A stretch of 13,979 nucleotides of DNA, taken from NCBI GenBank assembly GCA_017390245.1, contig JAFPCE010000083.1, forward strand, positions 1-13,979, in the 5' to 3' direction. A program made the position numbers and the translations under genes. The notes beneath the pieces were generated by a model that was given only the letters and a program-made list of their open reading frames with translations, was not told where the DNA came from and ran no database searches. Positions 1-6,529 of the stretch are shown here, one piece after another; the first letter of the stretch is position 1; each line of letters starts with the position of its first letter. Origin of the DNA: Selenomonadaceae bacterium (lineage in GTDB: Bacteria; Bacillota; Negativicutes; Selenomonadales; Selenomonadaceae).

Positions 1-69
1 GATGATGAAAAAATTAATTCATTAATGTTTCTGTATAGTTTTGAGTGTACATGAAAATGTATACCATAA

Positions 70-185
70 TCCGGTGATGTTAGCTATGTGGTTCCACCTG
101 TTCCCATACCGAACACAGTAGTTAAGCACATAAACGCCGAAGGTACTTGGCTGGAGACGGCCTGGGAGATTAGGGAATTGCCGGT
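70..185 (+). rRNA. rrf: 5S ribosomal RNA
   Basis: This is the 5S rRNA of the large ribosomal subunit. The conserved core is easy to read: the stretch around 91-127 contains the family's TTCCCATACCGAACAC and AGTTAAGC blocks, followed by the GGTACTTGG and CCTGGGAGA segments of the second domain. The ends close helix I: bases 71-77 pair with 178-184 (CCGG with CCGG, then T-G, G-T and A-T). The length of about 115 nt is normal. It is probably the last gene of a 16S-23S-5S operon whose 23S gene lies to the left; bases 1-69 would then be the spacer, in which I recognise nothing. The exact ends are uncertain by a few bases. Confidence 0.95.
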
Positions 186-190
186 TAGAG

Positions 191-219
191 GCCATGTATT
201 TGCGAAGCAAATGGATGGC
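191..219 (+). other. 5S rRNA 3' trailer hairpin
   Basis: GCCAT (191-195) pairs with ATGGC (215-219), and ATTTGC (198-203) pairs with GCAAAT (207-212) around a GAA loop, with a small internal mismatch. It lies between the mature 5S end and the terminator and is probably part of the precursor trailer removed during maturation. That role is inferred from position. Confidence 0.55.
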
Positions 220-223
220 AAGG

Positions 224-258
224 AAAAAAGACGATTGCGAAAGCAGTCGTCTTTTTTT
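224..258 (+). terminator. Rho-independent terminator of the rRNA operon
   Basis: GACGATTGC (230-238) pairs with GCAGTCGTC (243-251) across a GAAA tetraloop with one G-T pair. A-run 224-229 extends the stem into the T-run 252-258. It is a textbook intrinsic terminator ending the rRNA transcript and could also work from the other strand. Confidence 0.92.
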
Positions 259-363
259 GTTGCTGCAAAGCCTGGAATATTGTCATATTAATAGGTTTTT
301 TAGTACGACAAAGTACTACAGGACTTTTTTCCTTATATTTTGTGAAATTTTTCCCAAAAAGTA

Positions 364-456
364 TTGAGTATTTTTTGAAAATTTTGGTATATTATTGCTA
401 ATAAAAATAGATATATTTTGAGTAAGTTTTGAGTGGTTTTTGATAACAACTATTAA
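364..456 (+). promoter_or_regulatory. Putative promoter region with 11-bp-phased TTTTGA repeats
   Basis: This AT-rich spacer before the receiver fragment holds two possible sigma-70 promoters: TTGAGT (364-369) with 18 bp to TATATT (388-393), and TTGAGT (429-434) with 16 bp to TATTAA (451-456). Between and over them, TTTTGAGT (416), TTTTGAGT (427) and TTTTGATA (438) recur at exactly 11-bp steps. That is one helical turn and resembles binding sites of OmpR/PhoB-type regulators. No binding protein can be named. The rest of 259-517 shows no gene. Confidence 0.4.
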
Positions 457-517
457 TAGTAAGAATAACAATAATAAGTGCTAACAGAGTAAAAGAGAAG
501 GCGGTTGAAGTAAAAAA

Positions 518-859
518 ATGAGTGAACGTATTATTGACGGTGCTTTTTTACAGAGCTTGGTAGAAGACAGCCCTAATGGCAAGGAAGCTGCGGATGCTGT
601 GCTGACTCATGCAGAGGGATATTATGACATCGTTTTCATGGATGTACAGATGCCAGTGATGAATGGTTACGATGCAACCCGTGCCATTCGTGCCCATGAG
701 AGCCACTACTGCAAGACTGTGCCAATTGTGGCTATGACCGCTAATGCCTTTGCAGAGGATGTCCATGCGGCAAAAACTGTAGGCATGAATGAGCATATTG
801 CCAAGCCACTGGATCTGAGAGTGCTGCAGAAGACCATGCGCAAGTGGCTGGCAGATTAA
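518..859 (+). CDS. Truncated response-regulator receiver domain (gene remnant)
   Basis: The 113-residue product matches the C-terminal two thirds of a receiver domain of the kind found at the end of hybrid sensor kinases. The phosphoacceptor aspartate sits in FMDVQMPVMNGYDATRAIR, the conserved threonine in IVAMTANAF, and the conserved lysine in HIAKPLD. The first beta strand with its Mg-binding acidic pair, and most of helix 1, are missing. The N-terminus instead reads MSERIIDGAFLQSLVEDSP before joining NGKEA. This could be an internal deletion joining LVEDSP of strand 1 to the NGKEA of a later segment, or a fragment with a new start. No DNA-binding or kinase domain is attached, and no strong Shine-Dalgarno sits at normal distance from the ATG. 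It is probably non-functional as a phosphorelay receiver, though the frame is intact. It faces the LysR remnant 23 bp away. Confidence 0.7.
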   Translation: MSERIIDGAFLQSLVEDSPNGKEAADAVLTHAEGYYDIVFMDVQMPVMNGYDATRAIRAHESHYCKTVPIVAMTANAFAEDVHAAKTVGMNEHIAKPLDLRVLQKTMRKWLAD

Positions 860-882
860 TACTATAGAATTATTTTCAGAAT

Positions 883-1014
883 TTAGTGGTTTTGAGAAAG
901 CTCCTGGATAAACTGGCGGTATTTATGGCTGTAAATGCTGCCCTTTTCCCAGATAAAATCAAAATCGTGTTTCATGATAACATCATCCAAAGTATTAACG
1001 CGGAAATCCAGCAT
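883..1014 (-). pseudogene. LysR-family regulator remnant, internally deleted
   Basis: Reading the minus strand from the ATG at 1014 gives 43 codons and a stop: the protein starts MLDFRVNTL and ends HDFDFIWEKGSIYSHKYRQFIQELSQNH. The start matches the typical first residues of LysR-type regulators (MLDFR...TF), which normally continue into the helix-turn-helix. The end resembles the last strand and helix of the LysR effector domain. About 250 residues between are gone, yet the frame is kept. A good ribosome site (AAAGGAG, 1022-1028) precedes the ATG. The location supports the call: yeiH-type genes usually have a divergent LysR gene, and this remnant is divergent from one. Its peptide cannot bind DNA by the usual fold. 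A genuine small protein is possible but less likely. Confidence 0.65.
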
Positions 1015-1031
1015 GGCAATGCTCCTTTACA

Positions 1032-1049
1032 ATTTTTATCGATAAAAAT
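1032..1049. promoter_or_regulatory. 18-bp perfect palindrome, candidate operator
   Basis: ATTTTTATCGATAAAAAT is self-complementary over all 18 bases. It lies immediately upstream of the ribosome site of the LysR remnant, in the shared region with yeiH, which is where an autoregulatory LysR site would be expected. The assignment as an operator is inference. Confidence 0.45.
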
Positions 1050-1077
1050 ATTTTATAGGTATATTGTAATAGATAAT

Positions 1078-1110
1078 TTTACTTTTGGTATAGTAAATAT
1101 TATAATTTAC
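1078..1110 (+). promoter_or_regulatory. Putative yeiH promoter with overlapping dyad
   Basis: TTTACT (1078-1083) and TATAAT (1101-1106) are separated by 17 bp, a good sigma-70 arrangement. The -10 lies in a dyad, GTAAAT (1093-1098) and ATTTAC (1105-1110), so a regulator bound there would cover the promoter. The leader to the ATG at 1165 would be about 50 nt. Confidence 0.5.
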
Positions 1111-1164
1111 ACGTCGTAAGGTTAAGGTTTAATTTATATATATTAATGTAAAGGAGCTAAAAAC

Positions 1165-2190
1165 ATGAAAGACAAGTTTTGGGGTATTTTGATTTGTTTC
1201 TTGCTGGCAGTGCCATCCTGGATTCTGGGCCAGCAGTTCCCTATTATCGGTGGTGCAGTTATTGCCATTTTAGCTGGTATGGTTATTACCATGTTCTGGC
1301 AGGATAAGGGCAAGGCTGGCACTGGTATCAACTGGACTTCTAAGTTTATTTTGCAGGCTGCAGTTGTTTTCCTGGGCTTCGGCATGAATCTCAGCATTGT
1401 AATCCGCACTGGCTTTGAGTCCCTGCCTATTATCATCAGTACCATTGCAATTTCCCTGATTATTGCCTGGGTGTTGCACAAGACCATGAATATTTCCAAG
1501 AATGCAGCTACCCTGGTGGGCGTTGGTTCTTCTATCTGTGGTGGTTCTGCCATTGCTGCAGCAGCACCAGTTATCAATGCTGATAACGATGAGGTAGCTC
1601 AGTCTGTGTCCGTTATTTTCTTCTTTAATGCCATGGCGGCACTGTTCTTCCCATTACTGGGTACTCTGGTGGGGTTTGATACTACCAGCGGCTATGCTTT
1701 TGGTATTTTTGCTGGTACTGCTATTAACGATACTTCTTCTGTAACTGCAGCAGCAGCTACCTGGGACAGCATGTTTGGCCTGGGGTCTGCAACTCTTGAT
1801 CAGGCTGTTACAGTTAAGCTGACCAGAGCACTGGCCATTATTCCTATTACCTTAGGTCTGGCTATCCTGGTAGCCCGCAGCGAGAAGAAGGCTGATGGCC
1901 AGAATAACTTCAGCTTAAAGCGTGCTTTCCCAATGTTTATTCTGTACTTCGTACTGGCTTCTGTTTTCACTACTGTCTGCCTGAACTTCGGTGTCAGCGT
2001 AGAAACCTTCCAGCCATTAAAGGAACTGGCAAAGTTCTTCATTATCATGGCTATGGGTGCTATTGGTTTAAACAGCAACCTGCCTAAGCTGATTAAGACT
2101 GGTGGCAGACCACTGCTCTTAGGCCTTTGCTGCTGGGTAGGCATTACTTTGGTAAGCCTGGCAATGCAGCATATTATGGGTATCTGGTAA
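1165..2190 (+). CDS. yeiH: YeiH family (UPF0324) putative sulfate/anion exporter
   Basis: This 341-residue, strongly hydrophobic protein has about ten predicted membrane segments and matches the YeiH/UPF0324 family in length and sequence. Recognisable blocks are FLQAAVVFLGFGMNLS near residue 70, VGVGSSICGGSAIAAAAPVI near 118, FGIFAGTAINDTSSVTAAA near 180 and the C-terminal KFFIIMAMGAIGLNSNLPKL. Family members are integral cytoplasmic-membrane proteins annotated as putative sulfate exporters; the substrate is not firmly established. The start has an AAGGAG site 8 bp upstream. Members normally sit divergent from a LysR regulator; here only a deleted remnant of one is present, so expression may now be unregulated. 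A clear terminator follows and the gene appears monocistronic. Confidence 0.9.
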   Translation: MKDKFWGILICFLLAVPSWILGQQFPIIGGAVIAILAGMVITMFWQDKGKAGTGINWTSKFILQAAVVFLGFGMNLSIVIRTGFESLPIIISTIAISLIIAWVLHKTMNISKNAATLVGVGSSICGGSAIAAAAPVINADNDEVAQSVSVIFFFNAMAALFFPLLGTLVGFDTTSGYAFGIFAGTAINDTSSVTAAAATWDSMFGLGSATLDQAVTVKLTRALAIIPITLGLAILVARSEKKADGQNNFSLKRAFPMFILYFVLASVFTTVCLNFGVSVETFQPLKELAKFFIIMAMGAIGLNSNLPKLIKTGGRPLLLGLCCWVGITLVSLAMQHIMGIW

Positions 2191-2228
2191 AATATCCTTA
2201 ACAAAATTTTATATTAGTATACTGACTG

Positions 2229-2275
2229 AGTCCTTGCATGGAGTGTGTTTATCCGCTCTGTGCAGGGACTTTTTG
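2229..2275 (+). terminator. Rho-independent terminator after yeiH
   Basis: AGTCCTTGCA (2229-2238) pairs with TGCAGGGACT (2261-2270) with one G-T pair. The stem extends inward with GAGTG (2241-2245) and CGCTC (2254-2258). TTTTT follows, and the T-rich end runs into the first Pho-box hexamer. Confidence 0.85.
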
Positions 2276-2277
2276 GT

Positions 2278-2328
2278 TTTACAAAAGGTTTACAGAACTA
2301 TATCAGCAGAGTTTACATTTACTTTATA
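2278..2328 (+). promoter_or_regulatory. Pho box: four PhoP-type hexamers upstream of pstS
   Basis: TTTACA at 2278 and TTTACA at 2289 start exactly 11 bp apart. TTTACA at 2312 and TTTATA at 2323 are again exactly 11 bp apart, with 23 bp between the pairs. All fit TT(A/C/T)A(C/T)A with 5-bp gaps, the direct-repeat pattern bound by PhoP dimers in Bacillus. This suggests the phosphate operon is activated under phosphate limitation by the regulator encoded at 6600-7271. Possible -10 elements are ATTAAT (2342-2347) or TATAAA (2360-2365); neither has a consensus -35, as is common for activated promoters. Confidence 0.75.
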
Positions 2329-2402
2329 AGATATCCATAGCATTAATAAGCTGTAAATATATAAATAGTTTATTTAATAAATGTTTATGGAAGGGGATTT
2401 CT

Positions 2403-3242
2403 ATGAAGAAGTTATTTGTTGGTTTTATGTGTGTATGTGTAATGATGCTGGGTATGCTGGCAGCTGGCTGTGGCAATAACAGCAGCAAGGGCGGTTCTGG
2501 CATGCAGGGAGCTGTTTCTACTAATGGCTCTACCTCAATGGAAAAGGTTATCGGTATTTTGTCTGAGGCTTTTATGGAGGACAATCCTGGCGTAACTATT
2601 ACTTATGATGCTTCTGGTTCTGGTACTGGTATTGAGGCTGTAAGCAAAGGTAACACTGATATTGGACTGGCTTCCCGTGCTTTGAAGAAGAGCGAGAAAG
2701 AAAAGGGTCTGGTGGAAAAGACAGTAGCTTTTGATGGCATTGCTCTGATTGTTAATGAAAAGGCTCCTTTAAATGATTTAACCACAGCTCAGGTGGCTGG
2801 ACTCTTTACTGGTGATATCAGTGACTGGTCTGCTATCGGCGGTAAGGCCGGGGCTGTAGCTGCTATTGGCCGTGAGGCCGGTTCTGGTACCAGAGATGGT
2901 TTTGAAAGCATTACCAAGACCAAGGACAAGTGCAAGCTGGCGCAGGAGCTGACCTCTACTGGTGCTGTTATTGAGGCTGTAAAGAATAGTGAAGCTGCTA
3001 TTGGTTATGCATCCTATGCATCTGTAGTTAACCAGCCTGGTATCAAGATTTTGAAAATCAACGGTGTTGCCTGCAGCAATGAAAATATTGCCAATGGTTC
3101 TTATGTAATCCAGCGTCCATTTAATCTGATTACCAAGGAAGGCCAGCAGTTAAGTGAAGCTGCTCAGGCATTTTATAACTTTATGATTTCTGAGGCTGCT
3201 CATGAGCTGATTCTCCGGGTAGGTGCAGTTCCTGTAAAATAA
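2403..3242 (+). CDS. pstS: Phosphate ABC transporter substrate-binding lipoprotein PstS
   Basis: PstS is the high-affinity orthophosphate receptor delivering phosphate to the PstCA channel. The 279-residue product starts with a lipoprotein signal: MKK, a hydrophobic core, then the lipobox LAAGC with the acylated cysteine at residue 23. The mature protein has the phosphate-loop features STNGSTSME (about 39-47), SGSGTGIEA (71-79) and IGREAGSGTRDGFE (about 155-168), typical of the PBP family. The ATG at 2403 is preferred over an upstream in-frame start because AAGGGG lies 6 bp before it, the signal peptide begins there, and the longer form would overlap the Pho box. It is the first gene of the pst operon and should be among the genes most strongly induced by phosphate starvation. 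Confidence 0.95.
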   Translation: MKKLFVGFMCVCVMMLGMLAAGCGNNSSKGGSGMQGAVSTNGSTSMEKVIGILSEAFMEDNPGVTITYDASGSGTGIEAVSKGNTDIGLASRALKKSEKEKGLVEKTVAFDGIALIVNEKAPLNDLTTAQVAGLFTGDISDWSAIGGKAGAVAAIGREAGSGTRDGFESITKTKDKCKLAQELTSTGAVIEAVKNSEAAIGYASYASVVNQPGIKILKINGVACSNENIANGSYVIQRPFNLITKEGQQLSEAAQAFYNFMISEAAHELILRVGAVPVK

Positions 3243-3281
3243 TGGCGGATGGATAAAAGACTGGTAGTGTGAGGTAAGATA

Positions 3282-4193
3282 ATGAAAAATCATAGTACAG
3301 GGAAAAATCGAAGTACAAGAAAGGAATTAATTGAAAAAGGCATAAATGGCATCTTTTTCTTGTGTGGTCTGGTATCGGTAGGCTTTGTGCTGGCTATTTC
3401 CATTCATCTGGTTATATCCGGCCTGCCAGCTATCAGGGAAATCGGTCTGGTGGATTTCCTCTTTGGGGCCAAGTGGCTGCCAACAGCTACCACCACTGAG
3501 CCAGCCTTTGGTATTCTGCCATTTATCATGACCAGTATTTATGGTACAGCAGGGGCTGTTATTTTAGGTGTGCCACTGGGGATTCTGACAGCGATTTTTA
3601 TTGCCAAGGTTGCTCCCCCGGCAATGGCCAGTGTAATGCATACTGCTGTAGAGCTTTTGGCGGGCATTCCTTCTGTAGTATATGGTCTGGTAGGTATGAT
3701 TGTGCTGGTGCCAGGCATCCAGAGAATGTTTGACTTGTCATCTGGTGCAACACTGTTAGCAGCTATTGTGGTGCTGAGCATCATGATACTGCCACTGATT
3801 ATAAATGTATCTGAGACAGCTTTGCGGGCAGTGCCAAGGGAGTATGAAGAGGCCTCTCTGGCACTGGGAGCTACAGAGCTGGAAACATTTTTCAAGGTGA
3901 GCCTGCCAGCGGCCAGAAGCGGTGTGGCTGCAGCTGTAGTGTTGGGTGTGGGACGTGCCATTGGTGAGGCCATGGCTATTATCATGGTTTCTGGTAATGT
4001 GGCTAATATGCCGAGCCTGCTGGGGTCTGTGCGCTTTATGACCACGGCTATAGCTTCAGAAATGTCTTATGCGGCAGCAGGTTCCTTGCAGCATCAGGCA
4101 CTGTTTTCCATCGGACTGGTGTTGTTCCTGTTTATTATGATGATTAATGTATCTTTGAATGTATTTGTGAAGGGAAGACGTGAAAATGATTGA
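3282..4193 (+). CDS. pstC: Phosphate ABC transporter permease PstC
   Basis: PstC is one of the two membrane subunits of the PstSCAB phosphate importer. The 303-residue protein has about six transmembrane segments after a short, polar, basic N-terminus. The ABC-permease EAA loop, which contacts the ATPase PstB, is visible at about 188-209 (EYEEASLALGATELETFFKV), followed by the family's LGVGRAIGEAMA block. The early FGILPFIMTSIYGTAGAV block is also typical of PstC. GAGGT lies 6 bp before the ATG. It follows pstS by 39 bp and overlaps pstA, fitting co-transcription and translational coupling. Confidence 0.95.
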   Translation: MKNHSTGKNRSTRKELIEKGINGIFFLCGLVSVGFVLAISIHLVISGLPAIREIGLVDFLFGAKWLPTATTTEPAFGILPFIMTSIYGTAGAVILGVPLGILTAIFIAKVAPPAMASVMHTAVELLAGIPSVVYGLVGMIVLVPGIQRMFDLSSGATLLAAIVVLSIMILPLIINVSETALRAVPREYEEASLALGATELETFFKVSLPAARSGVAAAVVLGVGRAIGEAMAIIMVSGNVANMPSLLGSVRFMTTAIASEMSYAAAGSLQHQALFSIGLVLFLFIMMINVSLNVFVKGRREND

Positions 4194-5094
4194 GGGAAAG
4201 GTTAATGGCAAGGGTGCCATGGCTCTGGATGCTTCTGCTATGGGGCATTCCGCCAGCTTATCCAGGCGGACGCTCTGGAATTATGGTGCTACGGCTTTAA
4301 TATGGGGAAGTGCTATTCTGACCTGCTTACTTTTAGCCTTTTTAATGGGATATATTTTCTATCGGGGTATTCCTTATCTCAGTGTTGATTTACTGACAAG
4401 CCAGAGCAGCTATGTCAGACAGACTGTAGGTATTCTGCCTAATCTCTTGAATACATTGTATATCATCATCGTAGCTATGGTGATAGTTCTGCCACTGGGC
4501 ATTGGTGCAGCGGTGTATCTGACAGAGTATGCAGCTAACAAGAAGCTGGTATCCATGATTGAGTTTGCGACTGAGGCGCTGACTGGCATTCCATCTATTA
4601 TCTTCGGTCTGGCTGGCATGGTGCTGTTTATTGAAATGTTTGGCATTAAACAGGGTATTCTGGCCGGCGGCCTGACTCTGGTAATGATGATTCTGCCAGT
4701 TATTATCCGTACCACACAGGAGAGCTTGAAGACAGTTCCTGCTGCTTATCGTGAGGGGTCACTGGCTATGGGCTCCAGCAAGTGGCACATGATCAGGACT
4801 GTGGTATTGCCAAATGCTGTTGATGGCATTGTGACTGGCTGTATCTTGTCTGTGGGACGTATTGTAGGTGAGTCTGCAGCATTGCTGTTTACAGTGGGCT
4901 TTGGCTTAATTATTAATGATTTCTTTACAGCACTGGAGTCCTCCTCAGCAACACTGACGGTGGCATTGTATGTATATGCCAGCGAGCGTGGTGAGACTGG
5001 CGTAGCTTTCGCTATTGCAGTGATTCTCATGAGTTTGACCTTGCTGCTGAATATTGCAGCTAATTTGTCTGCTAAGAAATTGAAGAAGTCTTAA
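4186..5094 (+). CDS. pstA: Phosphate ABC transporter permease PstA
   Basis: PstA pairs with PstC to form the phosphate channel in the cytoplasmic membrane. The 302-residue product has an approximately 30-residue cytoplasmic N-terminus, about six membrane segments, the GILPNLLNTLYIIIVA block typical of PstA, the EALTGIPSIIFGLAGM block, and an EAA loop at about 190-209 (EGSLAMGSSKWHMIRTVVLP). I chose the ATG at 4186 because GGAAG lies 8 bp upstream; a GTG at 4180 in the same frame is an alternative giving two more residues. The ATG overlaps the end of pstC by 8 bp, so the two permeases are probably made in equal amounts by coupled translation. Confidence 0.94.
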   Translation: MIEGKVNGKGAMALDASAMGHSASLSRRTLWNYGATALIWGSAILTCLLLAFLMGYIFYRGIPYLSVDLLTSQSSYVRQTVGILPNLLNTLYIIIVAMVIVLPLGIGAAVYLTEYAANKKLVSMIEFATEALTGIPSIIFGLAGMVLFIEMFGIKQGILAGGLTLVMMILPVIIRTTQESLKTVPAAYREGSLAMGSSKWHMIRTVVLPNAVDGIVTGCILSVGRIVGESAALLFTVGFGLIINDFFTALESSSATLTVALYVYASERGETGVAFAIAVILMSLTLLLNIAANLSAKKLKKS

Positions 5095-5129
5095 ATTTAT
5101 TACTATTGGAAGAAAGCGAAGGATTTGTT

Positions 5130-5885
5130 ATGGATTCTATTATGGATATTCGTAATTTAAACCTGTGGTATGGTGACCATAAGGTTTTACATGATATAAG
5201 CGTGTCTTTGCCGAAAAATCAGATTACTGCCTTAATTGGCCCTTCTGGCTGTGGCAAGTCCACGTTTTTAAAGACATTGAACCGCATGAATGACCTGGTG
5301 GAGGGTGTGAAGATTACTGGTGATGTGCTGTATAACGGCGAGGATATTTACGACCCTAAGTTAGATGTAACCTGGCTGAGAAAGCATATTGGTATGGTTT
5401 TCCAGAAGCCAAACCCTTTCCCTATGAGCATTTATGATAATATTGCTTATGGTCCAAGAGTCCATGGCATCACCTCTAAGGTGAAGCTGGATGCCATAGT
5501 GGAGAAATCCTTAAAGGATGCAGCTATCTGGACCGAGGTTAAGGACAGACTGAATAAGCCTGCACTGGGACTTTCTGGTGGCCAGCAGCAGCGAATCTGT
5601 ATAGCAAGGGCATTGGCGGTAGAGCCTGATATACTGCTGATGGATGAGTCTACTTCGGCTCTTGATCCTATTTCTACCAGCAAAATCGAGGAGCTGGCTC
5701 TGGAATTAAAGAAGAAGTACACTGTAATAATGGTTACACATAACATGCAGCAGGCAGTGCGCATTTCTGATTATTGTGCTTTCTTCCTTTTAGGTGATTT
5801 GATTGAATTTAACAAGACTGAGGATATGTTCTCCATGCCGAAGGATAAGAGAACTGAGGATTATATTACAGGGAGGTCTGGCTGA
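5130..5885 (+). CDS. pstB: Phosphate ABC transporter ATP-binding protein PstB
   Basis: PstB is the cytoplasmic ATPase that powers phosphate import. The 251-residue length is normal. It shows Walker A GPSGCGKST (37-45), the Q-loop in MVFQKPNPFPMSIYDN, the signature LSGGQQQR (148-155), Walker B ILLMDE (168-173), a D-loop and the switch histidine in VTHN (H204). The residue after the catalytic glutamate is serine (DEST) where most homologues have proline (DEPT). The ATG at 5130 has GAAGGA 6 bp upstream; a TTG at 5106 in the same frame has no such support. Its stop codon overlaps the phoU start by one base. Confidence 0.96.
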   Translation: MDSIMDIRNLNLWYGDHKVLHDISVSLPKNQITALIGPSGCGKSTFLKTLNRMNDLVEGVKITGDVLYNGEDIYDPKLDVTWLRKHIGMVFQKPNPFPMSIYDNIAYGPRVHGITSKVKLDAIVEKSLKDAAIWTEVKDRLNKPALGLSGGQQQRICIARALAVEPDILLMDESTSALDPISTSKIEELALELKKKYTVIMVTHNMQQAVRISDYCAFFLLGDLIEFNKTEDMFSMPKDKRTEDYITGRSG

Positions 5886-6529
5886 TGCGTTTACAATTTG
5901 ATCAGCAGCTGAGACAGCTGAAAGCAGAGATGCTTGATATGGGCGGTATGTGCCAGATGGCTATTCAGCAGATTGTGGAATCTATTTTAAATGGTGATGC
6001 CAGCAGGGTGAAAAACATTCATGAGATGATGAATGAAATCAGCCAGCAGGAACGCAGCATTGAGAATATCTGTCTGAAGCTTTTAATGCAGCAGCAGCCA
6101 GTGGCAAGGGATTTGCGTACTATTTCGGCAGCGCTGAAGATGGTAACAGATATGGAGCGTATTGGTATCCAGGCTTGTGAGATTGCAGAGATTATTGCCA
6201 AGGGAAATATCAGAAATATTGAAGCTAAGGTGGATTTCAAAGAACTGGCGGATGAGATAACCAAGATGGTGGGCATGACGATTGAGTCCTTTGAGTGTAA
6301 GGATATTGACCTGGCCCATGAGGTTATTGCTTACGATGATGTGGTGGATAATCTTTTCTGTGCTATCCGTGAGGAGCTGATTGAGAAGATTAAAAATGGT
6401 GGCAGTGATGCGGAGTATTTCGTGGATATGCTGATGATTGATAAGTATTTTGAGCGCATTGGGGATCATGCAGTGAATATTGCCAAGTGGGTGTGCTTTT
6501 CTATTACGGGAGAAATTAAAATCGTGTAG
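5885..6529 (+). CDS. phoU: Phosphate transport system regulatory protein PhoU
   Basis: PhoU links the Pst transporter to the PhoR kinase and represses the Pho response when phosphate is plentiful. The 214-residue protein is all-helical with two PhoU repeats. The metal-binding motifs are visible as VTDMERIGIQACEIAE (about 87-102) and DKYFERIGDHAVNIAKW (about 186-202), each carrying the E/D residues that bind metal clusters in solved PhoU structures. It ends with the family's FSITGE. GGGAGG lies 8 bp before the ATG, and the start overlaps the pstB stop (TGATG), so translation is probably coupled. Its last codons form the left arm of an inverted repeat reaching the next gene. Confidence 0.95.
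   Translation: MRLQFDQQLRQLKAEMLDMGGMCQMAIQQIVESILNGDASRVKNIHEMMNEISQQERSIENICLKLLMQQQPVARDLRTISAALKMVTDMERIGIQACEIAEIIAKGNIRNIEAKVDFKELADEITKMVGMTIESFECKDIDLAHEVIAYDDVVDNLFCAIREELIEKIKNGGSDAEYFVDMLMIDKYFERIGDHAVNIAKWVCFSITGEIKIV

Noticed and set aside
41..70. Promoter-like TTGAGT and CATAAT just before the 5S rRNA
   Set aside because: The start site would fall inside the mature 5S; the gene is more likely transcribed from the upstream rRNA promoter.
88..291. 67-codon plus-strand ORF over the 5S rRNA
   Set aside because: It lies on the rRNA and its terminator; the reading frame is accidental.
416..445. CRISPR-like short repeats
   Set aside because: Only three 8-bp units at 11-bp steps; far too short for a CRISPR array. 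They are better read as protein-binding repeats.
886..1119. 77-codon plus-strand ORF
   Set aside because: It is antisense to the LysR remnant and continues into the AT-rich promoter region, with no ribosome site and no recognisable domain.
2238..2402. 55-codon N-terminal extension of PstS
   Set aside because: It starts within the yeiH terminator and overlaps the Pho box. The ATG at 2403 has a good ribosome site and begins the lipoprotein signal.
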